A program made the translations under genes and the position numbers. This document shows positions 55,335 through 64,000 of a stretch of DNA of 64,000 bases, one piece after another (position 1 is the stretch's first letter; every line of letters begins with the position of its first letter). The stretch is from Piscicola geometra (Eukaryota > Annelida > Clitellata > Hirudinida > Piscicolidae), in NCBI GenBank assembly GCA_943735955.1, contig OX030959.1, forward strand, positions 8,450,106 through 8,514,105. The letters run 5' to 3'. Below the pieces are notes generated by a model that had not been told where the DNA came from, made no database searches, and saw only the letters and a program-made list of their open reading frames with translations.

Positions 55335-56210
55335 GCATTTTTGTATATCGTATGTCAGTTAGTGTGTTTTGAAAGGATTTTCTGTGCTGAAAATGAAAAT
55401 GATATCAGAAATGCTCCATCTCAATACGTTTTTGAGATATCTTAGTTTAATGATTATAATGGCAGTGTCTTTGATCACGCTGTTTATACTATGTTATTTG
55501 ATAGACATTTTGCATAGTCCAATTTGAATTTTTTATGAGTTTATAATATAATTAAAGTTTATAAAGATAAAATCAGTTTCTATAAGTATTATTTGTTTTT
55601 TTTATTTATATATAAAAAATTGTTCGGAAATCGCGTTCATTTAAGCTCCAGTTTTATGGCATGATATTACAGATTCTAAAGAGGACATTAAGTTGGCGCA
55701 AGTTTCAACAAACGATGATTACAAACCACAGAACTCCTCTAACGAACCTCATTTAATTTCACAAGTGGAACTTAATGATTTAGTAAGCGAGTTGTATTTC
55801 TCAAAACAGCAATATGAACTTTTAGCATCCTGTTTAACCTTTATTCTACCAGAAATTTTTAGAAATGAAAAATGAAATATCTTTTATTTATAACTCAAGT
55901 AGCCAATACAGACCTCTACAATAGAATTTAAAAATCAAACAGTTTTTGTACAAATATGACTATGCTACCAGGTGGTAGCGTTGGTAAGATCCGCTACATA
56001 AAAAATGACAACAAATAGAGATTAAATAATCGAAAGTTGAGAAAAAATATGAAATCTTTCATGAAGAAAGTGGAAAAAAGTTTTTATTAAATCAATGAAG
56101 TAAAATTTTATCTATAAAACAATCATATATGATTGTATATGCATCAGTTTACGGAATTTTATTAGTTATATATATAACTGGTGCATGAAACGAATGGATT
56201 AAATAGTAGG
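55335..56210 (+). mobile_element. family R fragment (copy 3)
   Basis: TCGTATGTCAGTTAGTGTGT near 55349 matches TTGTATGTCAGTTAGTGGGT near 18339. The coding relic 55640-55875 reads VSTNDDYKPQNSSNEPHLI and ELNDLVSELYFSKQQYELLA. The GCTACC palindrome block follows at 55965, so this copy joins parts that are 1.3 kb apart in copy 1. Confidence 0.7.
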
Positions 56211-56599
56211 AAAACATTAAATGCAATTTTTTTCTTTGGTATCTTTTTGATTATTTCACCTTGTTACTTAATCTTGTTACGTAATTTTCTTGTTTATTCG
56301 TCATTGGACAGCACCAGATTTGAACTTTTCTCTGACTTTTGTCTCGCTGACAACTTCAGCACTGTGCACGCCTGTCAAGTTCAATTCCATTTCGAATCGA
56401 TTTCTTGGTTCATTTGTGATGTAACCAAAGAAGACTTTGCGTATGACTTTGGTTTTGGTTAGCAGCAGCCATCTTTTTAAATATTATCTTTTCAATTTTT
56501 TTATATGATTGAAAAATGTTAAGAAAAAAAATTGACAAAATATATAGGCCAACATCAAAAATTTCAAATTCAAACTTTTAACTCCAAAAATAATTATTA

Positions 56600-57143
56600 T
56601 AATAGATTAATATTCAAACCATTAAATAGTACATTCAAATACCTTCATTTTGGTATACTACATTATTCGTTCTGATAAATATAAGCTGAGATATTTCATA
56701 TCGAATAGAGAAGGGGAGCGGGGATGGCTTAGATGGTAGACGTCGGACTTGTAACTCAAAGGTTGCCTGTTCGAATCCTTGACAAGCAACCGTAAACTAT
56801 CATATACCTAGTGTATATGATGCGGTGTTTGCGACGTATGCATTGAGAGATGTGTACGTCGTGTGGAGTGGCGTCTCGGCGCATAAGAACCATGGTCCTC
56901 AGAACCATTGTAACATGGCATGCGTCTGTCAGACTGTGAACAATACAGACCAAAAAAAAAAGGGGGTTTGACGTTCGCGAGCTTTGAAGGTCAATAACTC
57001 GGTGACCTTTTGAAAAATTACTTTTTATATATTTTTCATTTTAATAGACAACGTATTTAAGCATAATATAAAATTTTCATGAATTTCTGAAAAGGGGGGT
57101 GTAAAATTGAATTTATTTTGGTCGAAATTCTATGGAATGACCC
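56600..57143. mobile_element. long-TIR family T fragment (copy 2), split by a SINE
   Basis: The left piece (about 56636-56713) and right piece (56970-57143, ending GAAATTCTATGGAATGACCC) together reproduce the terminal arm seen at 8225-8483. The SINE at 56714-56961 lies between them. Confidence 0.8.
56714..56961 (+). mobile_element. tRNA-derived SINE (copy 4, most complete)
   Basis: Head GCGGGGATGGCTTAGATGG (A-box) and TGTTCGAATCC (B-box), core hairpin ATCATATAC-CTAGT-GTATATGAT, middle GTGTGGAGTGGCGTC, tail GAACCATTGTAACATGG and a terminal A-run. It is about 245 bp long and inserted in family T. Confidence 0.9.
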
Positions 57144-57299
57144 TTAAACTAAGATATTGAAACCTTTTTTAGGCTGTTTAGAATCTCATATCAAACGTGT
57201 TTTTTCAGATTTTCTCTCAGTTTAAAAACGATCACGTTACTCTAAGAATTCTATGCAACTTAATTACATGGGGTTGAATAAAAGTCTTACCCTAATATA

Positions 57300-57870
57300 C
57301 ATTCATCCCGCCACCACACAGTATATATAGAGCAAGTGGAGCAAGACTCTCAGTGGGTTCCCTCTTGGTCAAGGGATTCCCCAAGAAAAACTGAGAAAAG
57401 GTCGACCTGCGTTGCAGGCTCTGCTCCAAAGTCCAACAGCATGCCTCCTCGTGGCACTCCATGGATAATGCTAAATGCTGAAGGGGCGAAAGCGGGTGTT
57501 GGCGCTATAACTAACTTGATCCCTGTTCCAGGGCTTAGAACAAAGATTGGAACTGTAGCGTGCGCAGTGGTTTAGGAATGTCTACCTATGCACGTGAAGA
57601 CTGGAATCGGCGGACGGAGCGGAAGAACCACTAGATGGTCAACGGTCAAGAAGGCGATTCTCAACAAAGCTTTGTGAAACGCTAAAGACATGTCGAGACA
57701 CGAAGAACATCATGGCCATCCACTGCACCCGTTTCCATCTCCAGCCGTCTCGACTCTGTCTTGCTACTGGATCAAGATGGTCTCGGGCGAGAGAGTGAGA
57801 TCGGCGAACTGCGCAACTCTTTATCACATTAATCCAATTCATCGCGCAAGTCACTTTTAGTAATTTATTC
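57300..57870 (+). other. unidentified GC-richer segment
   Basis: Starts after AGTATATATAGAGCAAGTGG. The + frame 57336-57575 (79 codons, RGTPWIMLNAEGAKAGVGAI) and the - frame 57639-57872 are richer in GC than the surroundings. I do not recognise either; a decayed transposon or retrogene is possible. Confidence 0.3.
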
Positions 57871-57879
57871 ATTCATATA

Positions 57880-60000
57880 TAGACCAACACAGAACCTTAA
57901 ATTTCAGCTTTTATTTCATTTCAGCTTAGTCTGCAGTTTTTCTTTTGAATCATTAATAAACTATTTTAAATATTTATTAATTATAGTTGGTATTTTTTAT
58001 TTAAACAATTGAATTTTATGTCTTCGAAATGTGAGTCCTTCCCCTGCTTCTGCCTCTCAACCCTTTCTACTTTATGAGACGTACATCACTTGTGTCCATG
58101 AGCGTATCCAGGGAAAGGCAAGGGGGGAGGCAGCTGCCTCCTTTTGTAATTGGAACAATATTTTAATAAGTAGCAAACTGTTGAAAGCTTTCCTCGTCAA
58201 TGGGATTCAGCAAATAAGTAACCATTTATTTGAATAATTAAATGCGTAGTTTGTCAGTATTCTTCGAAAGCCTTACAAAATTTTTTTTTATATCAATGAA
58301 GATTTTCTTTGCATAATATATAAAAAACAACTTTTCAAATAAATAATGAGTATATTAGTTTTGTCTTTGTGTTGAAGGGTGCAAACAATTTTTTAGTTAA
58401 AATAATAATAATTGCCTCGTCCTTTTATTCGGGGCTGGTTATACCCATGCTTGTGTCACAGAGAAAATAACAGAGTTGCCTTAATTACAATCTTTCAATG
58501 AAGAGAAATTTAGACAGCGACCTAAGGGCTTCTGTATCATTGCTGAAACTAAATTTGAAAAAAAAGAATGAACTTTAATTTTAAAGTGTTATCCTTGAGT
58601 ACGAATGATTTATTGTATAACTCAATTTTGGTAATAATTATGATTATAATTGAACTTGATGAGATTTTCTCATTTAATTGAAATTCAAAATGAGTTTCTG
58701 CGTTGGAGGCCCCTTGGACCCTTCACCTTCACGATGCATCAATGCGGTGTATCTCTTATCTACGCTCGTCCACAGCCACCTCGACAAAGCTTCATCAATC
58801 TTTTGCTCACCATCAATCTCTACATCTTGACTGTTCACCCTCCCTCAAATCCATCAGCCTTTCCTCCTTCTTATTGAATTGAAACTTCATTGTTATTTCT
58901 GCAAATTTAAAACAATATTTTTTGAAAATTTAAATCTTAAAATATTTGATGAGCTGAAATTATTTTGAAACCTCAATGGAATAAATTGATAAGCTTTATA
59001 AAAAAAACAGAAAAATGTTTTATATTGAAATAACTAAAAAACTTCTTTGTTTCGATTTATCTAATAACTAAAGAAGTTTTTTGTTTTGATTCATCTACAG
59101 TGCTGTTCAGATTATTTTTAATTTGCATCTCTTTGGCTATTATTTGTTTTCATACTTATTTAATTTTTCTTAAACACTTACATAAGAAATAAAAATTTTT
59201 GTTCATTCCGTTAGTGTAGAATTATAGTTGTGGCTAAAAAACTGAAGTTTGTTGGTATAACGACACTAAATAAAAGTGGTCGTAAAAAGAAAACAACATC
59301 TCACTTCATATAGTTTTTTCTTAACAATAGATGCGCCCAGTTTCTCCACTTGCTTCTCTAGCTTTTGCTTAAGCTGGTTAGAGGAGAAAACTTTTGTTTC
59401 AGACATTATCTCTTCAACCATCTGTCTTTTTCAGATTTCGGTTCCTTTTTACGACCATTTATGAGTCTTATTCTAACACTTTTGTCTGAAATGTCCACAA
59501 ATAATGCAATGTGTTTAATGATACAGCTATTGTGATACTGTAACAGAATAAATATAAATTTGTTTTAGGATTAAATAATAGCAAAAAAATAAATTTTATT
59601 ATATTTTGAGTAGCACTAATAACTGAGGAAGTTACAATTTTGATTTTCTTCATCTAACTCATAAAAGAGCATTATACAATCAACGGAAATTTTTCTTCAA
59701 CCTTCAGCGACTTGTTTTTCAAAGTTTGAAAAAAGCTTGAAACCCTCTCCAACTTAAAGGAATTTTGCAGAAATTTTTTCCTAGTTTGAAAGCAACGACA
59801 GTGTCAGCAAGACTAGTTTCAAGAGAGCACTTTTCGTGCAAAAATTTTCATAAAAAGTTTGAATAGGAATTTTTATTTTAATGTCTTTAAGATCTCACTA
59901 ATAAATTACTTTTGGAAAGCTTCAAAGTGCTAAGAATAGGATTTATCCAGAAGCATTAGCACTGTAGATGTGATATTTAAAAGTGAAATATGAATGAATA
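57880..60000. other. intergenic, no supported gene
   Basis: AT-rich. A frame at 58650-58877 and GAAGTTTTTTGTTTTGATTC-type duplicated words near 59040-59095 are visible, but no family is recognised. Confidence 0.45.
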
Positions 60001-60103
60001 AAAACAATTCTTGTAAGCGTTATTGTAGTGGCATATAACCCAAACGAGCTTCCAGGCTACTTATTCTGCACATTTTAAAAATCGTGTTTATAGACCAAAC
60101 ATA

Positions 60104-60173
60104 GATTGCACTCGAACCTAGGACCATTGACCACTGCTCAAGCCCAGAGGCCTACCCATTTACCCAATGAATC
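60104..60173 (-). repeat. tRNA-like SINE head of a second family
   Basis: On the - strand, TGGGTAAATGGGTAG (A-box-like) and GGTTCGAGTGC (B-box-like) lie about 40 bp apart. The rest differs from the other SINEs. No tRNA cloverleaf is convincing. Confidence 0.5.
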
Positions 60174-60798
60174 AAATTGAAAAACATATCGTATTATTCA
60201 AATAAAAAATTTAAAAAGTTTTTTTATTAACTTATTATCCTTATTCATTAAAATTTTAAATCTTTATTTTTTTAAATCTTAAACAACTTGTTTCATGTAA
60301 AGTATATTTATTGTCAAGTACTATTTATATCTCATAAACTAAAAGTCATTTCGGTATGCTGTACGCTCGCGCCATCTTGCAGTCATGTGAGCGTTGTTCT
60401 CTGATGAAGACATGCGACTACTTTTCGACATTTGCAACTTTTAATCTTTTATTTATTCATTTTTTTTATAAATAAAATTTGATGAAATTTTAAAGTTTCT
60501 ATAACATATGTGAAAAAAAAAATAATAATATTTTATAATAATTTCAAAAATGCTTAAAACATTGCGTTAAATTACTTTCGATTAAAATTTTTAATCGTTC
60601 GATTAATGTGATTAAAAATTGTAATTTTTCGATTAACATGATTAAATTTGTATTATTGAAGTCGTGATTTTTTTGCGACCCCATTTTTCTGGGTTATAAA
60701 TCGATGAAAAGTCGTAAAAAAGTTTTTAAGAAATTTTTTATTCAATGTCTTGATATAAAATGTCACTCATAAACTATAAGTTCAAATTTATTATATAT

Positions 60799-61446
60799 TA
60801 AAGGTCAGACCGAGACCATTTTTCCTTCCCGCCCCCGTCCCAGTTCCGAATTTTTTCCCGTTCCGTCCCGTTCTCGATGGCTAGCAGAATTTGGATTCCG
60901 TCCCGTCTCGTTCCCGCAACTGAATTCCCGGTCCTGAGTCGTTCCCGACCCATTCCCGTAAATTAAATTTTGGTTTCTCTATTCATTTCCACTGCCATGT
61001 TCACTGGTCCCAAACTTGCTTGTCATAAAATTTCTTAAAATGTATTATTTAAAAGTCAGAGAAAATTTTTGTTTAAACAAGATTTAAGTTTCAAATATTC
61101 CTTAAAATGAAAGTATTTGAGGTTAGTCACTGTTTTTATGTAATTAAATCAAGTCTTAATTGCTTTTCACACAGGATAAACAGTTTTTAAGTTTAAGAGT
61201 TTTAGCTTTCAACTTAGAGGGTCTTGGGTCAGAAGTTAAACTACAACATGTTGAAAAATTCCGTTCACAGAGAATAGAACTTGAAGGTATACTAAACACT
61301 ATTTTGGCTACTTCTTGTAGTATTGGAAAATTGTTCATTTTACTCAAATTTTGGTAGAATGTAATTGTGAATATTTAAAAAACTAAACTTCTTCTGAATT
61401 TTCTTCCTCGTTCATTATTATTAATTTCTCAATAATGTTATAAAAA
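60799..61446 (-). mobile_element. hAT transposon fragment, third copy
   Basis: Left end TAAAGGTCAGACCGAGACC and CCCGTTCCCGA-like subterminal units as in the copies at 11639 and 22972. The transposase C-terminus at 61156-61347 reads ILQEVAKIVFSIPSSSILCE and RNFSTCCSLTSDPRPSKLKA. It is cut off at about 61450 by a family B element. Confidence 0.85.
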
Positions 61447-61451
61447 AAATT

Positions 61452-62160
61452 CTAGAGCTGTGCTTTAATCAACGTTAACTTTCAATTTACGCGTTAATCA
61501 ATTAACGACCGCTAAAATTTTAAACGCATTTTAACAAAATTAACGCAATTTTAATGCATTTAAACTTATCCAAATCCAACTATTTTTTTCTGTTTTGGTT
61601 ACATTGTCAGCAAGTGAACACTATTAATTTACAGTCAACAAACGAATAAGATAAATTGCATTTCATCAAAAAACTTTTCATTTCTTGAAGATTTGCAACA
61701 GGATTTCTAAGGGGTGAAAAATACTTGAAATTTTCAATAGTGTTACTTGCAATTTGTCACTTTACACAAAAAATATGCACTTCAGAAGATGATCCAGCTT
61801 ATGTCATACGTTTCACAAACAAAATGTCTTCCTAAATTGGAGCAAAGAATGAATAATGAGAAAATCCAATGGTCAAGAATTGCCACATCATTAGACCCCA
61901 AATTTAAAAGTTTAAAATGTTTTTAAAAAATGAAAAGGTTGAAGAAACTATAAGAAGAAAAGAAAACTTCAAAAACTATACAGAGTTTTTAAGATTACCA
62001 TTTTGTCGATAATATTAATTTTATTTATTTAAAAGCATTTTTTGCTAACATCCATTACGTTTGCAGATGCCAGACGCCTAAATTTCTTTTGTGATACATT
62101 AATGTTAGTTTGGTTAGTTTGTTTCTTCTTTCTTTTATTTTACAATATACTTGAAAAAAA
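61452..62160 (+). mobile_element. hAT-like element family B, copy 2
   Basis: CTAGAGCTGTGCTTTAATC start, TTAACG subterminal repeats, then a transposase relic near 61815-61925 reading WSRIATSLDPKFKSLKCF, the hAT motif LDPRFK. Blocks continue to 62150 in the order seen reversed at 20917-22196. Confidence 0.78.
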
Positions 62161-62254
62161 AGTTTAACAACGCTTTTATGCTGCATCAATTACAACAAAA
62201 ATAACTAATAACTTCCCACTCGTATCATCTAATTTTTAAATAAGTTTGGAACAT

Positions 62255-63190
62255 ATACCCGCGGGGCAAGACGCACTCATCTGATCTAATTAAGAATCTT
62301 TTCATTATTTTAGGTTTTCATGGTACACAATTGTAATTATTTGTTAAAATAAATTAATTAACTTAGATTTGGCTTTTTTTAAAATTTAAATGATGATCTC
62401 ATCAAAGTTCTTGAACAATTGGCAAAATGTAAAGCATTGAGGAAGTAGAATCTGCTGGTGTTTTAACAAGCTCCCCCTATAAGAAAAACATTGGGGAAAA
62501 AAATTTAACCAAATTATTAAAGTGATAAAAACAAATAGTTTAAAAAGAAGAAAGTTGAATCTGTTGTACAGTTTATAACATCTTAAAATTGTTTGATATG
62601 TGATGAGTTCCACATTATTCCAGTGAATAATGGATCCAGGGTGGCAAATGTGATGGTGGAAACATGAAGACTTTACAGATGGAGTCAGCTCTTTAGAATT
62701 ACTATGTGATTTTTGTCCATTTTCAGTTTCATAAATGGAAAATTGTGAACAAATGAAAAAAAATTGTTAATTATTTCCATTTTCCATTCCATTTGCCCAA
62801 ATTTTTTCATAAAAATATTAATTCTTATGTGACTTTTGTCCATCTTCACTTTCAACAATTACTAAGAGATCTTCAACAAATGTTTCATTGAAAGATTTAG
62901 TTGTATTTCTTTGTCAAATTTATTTAATTGAGCAAAAATAAGGTTCAAGAAAAAAATCTTTTAAATAGTGCGTCTTGCCCGATAGCGGGGCAAGACGCTC
63001 GTTTTAATACCTTTGGGAAAAACGGATTTTAACCTAGAAAATGTATTATTAGAAAAAAGGGAAAAAAGTGAACCTAGCTAAGATGTTGAAGTATTTAATG
63101 CAATATTTTAATTTATTTTTCTCGTTATCACTTAGAAGCAGTATTAAAAACCCCATAACATGCGCATCTTGCCTTGCGCTCCCCTATATA
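62255..63190. repeat. GGGGCAAGACGC-bearing element
   Basis: GCGGGGCAAGACGCACTC at about 62260 and ATCTTGCCTTGCGCTCCCC at about 63167 are inverted relatives. An internal pair (GTGCGTCTTGCCCGATAGCG and GGGGCAAGACGCTC) lies at 62970-63000. A relative of the right end is at 21105-21150. Confidence 0.55.
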
Positions 63191-64000
63191 TATATATATA
63201 TATGAAAGTTTATGTATGTATGTATGTGGAACACACTGTATATTGTATAAAAAGGCTGAAAAGGTGGAAGAGACGTTTTGCAATGGCAATATTTGATTGT
63301 TTTCAAAACCATGGCAATTTGACCAGTGACTTAAATACTACAAATCTAATTCAAATTATAGAAAAGCATCTAATTCAAAAATAAAAGATTAATTCATTAA
63401 CTAATATAGCTATTTGAAATACCGAAGTCTTTTCAGGGCACTTAAAGTCAAAATATTGTTTAAAAACATAAAAACAAATAAGCCTTTATCTATACTGATT
63501 TTAGTCGTTGATACTAAAGTAGCTATAAAGTATAATATTTCAAAACTAAAAGAAGATGTTGAGTGAAAAAGTGAAAAGAAGATGGCTGATAAAGTTGGTG
63601 ATTGCTTCTAGTTTTTTCACGGCATTGAAGTCGTCACCAGGTACCTGTTCTACTATTTGTTCACTTTTAGGATTCATCTAATCTTAAATGCAAAAAACGC
63701 ATTTAAGATGAACTTGTTTCACTTAATAAAGATTATTTCATGCAAGGAACATAAAAGGCCACTCGTTAAATGATTGCATCAAAAAGATTCACCTGTACAA
63801 AAAGAGTTGAGTTGGAAGGCATTAAAAGAAAAGAAAATTATGGTTTAACGCGTGAAATAATGTCAAGTACCGTAAAATATCAAATATTTTGTACACCCTT
63901 AATTTTCGTAAATTATCATTTTTTTGTAGAAATTTTATTTTGGAGCTTTATTTTATACATAAATTAAAAAAACTAGAATGTCTATCGTGGTAATTATGGC
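63191..64000. other. right edge, nothing recognised
   Basis: A short (AT)n/(TATG)n and AT-rich DNA; two frames of 65-74 codons without motifs. Confidence 0.5.

Noticed and set aside
56714..56790. A genuine tRNA gene
   Set aside because: A- and B-boxes are present, but the acceptor stem does not close, the anticodon stem is poor, and the sequence continues into a repeated SINE body with an A-tail.
57336..57575. A 79-codon gene of higher GC content
   Set aside because: No recognisable domain, no exon partners, and a repeat relic is equally likely.

Overview
This is an AT-rich, intron-rich animal (invertebrate metazoan) window, dominated by microsatellites, minisatellites and layered transposons. 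The evidence for an animal is spliced exons of a GARP-complex gene, a multi-zinc-finger protein gene, tRNA-derived SINEs, CR1-like LINEs and hAT transposons. I cannot assign a phylum from sequence alone.

Layout. (1) About 155-28441, + strand: most of one gene, the C-terminal part of VPS54. It is cut at its 5' end by the window edge. I can place 21 coding exons whose splice phases agree at every junction except one (exon 9 to exon 10). The exons are short islands of 40-180 bp in introns of 69 bp to 6 kb. The introns hold GT, GAT, 11-mer, 15-mer and 18-mer arrays and many transposons. The largest intron (11380-17422) is almost entirely a hAT transposon carrying a CR1-like LINE, which itself carries a second LINE. 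(2) 28442-35344: convergent intergenic DNA with a decayed DUF4371/ZMYM1-like hAT transposase, a SINE, a LINE reverse-transcriptase fragment, a hAT fragment and a small MITE. (3) 35345-38791, - strand: a two-exon gene for a 1120-residue protein with about eleven C2H2/C2HC fingers, its 84-bp intron cutting finger 5. A TATA-like candidate promoter lies at about 39025. (4) 39000-64000: no gene that I can support. This part is repeats: (AT)n, a 16-mer array, (CAT)n, (TTA)n, a (CTA)n of about 540 bp, a (GT)n of about 310 bp, several inverted-repeat element families, SINEs and hAT fragments.

The two genes are transcribed towards each other and show no functional link. VPS54 is a housekeeping tether for endosome-to-Golgi vesicles; the zinc-finger protein is probably a nuclear DNA-binding regulator. 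The most unusual features are tandem-repeat tracts that begin at or just after many VPS54 splice donors, a donor consensus strongly biased to GTG instead of GTA, and the three-level transposon nest with exact target duplications. I found no convincing new gene system.
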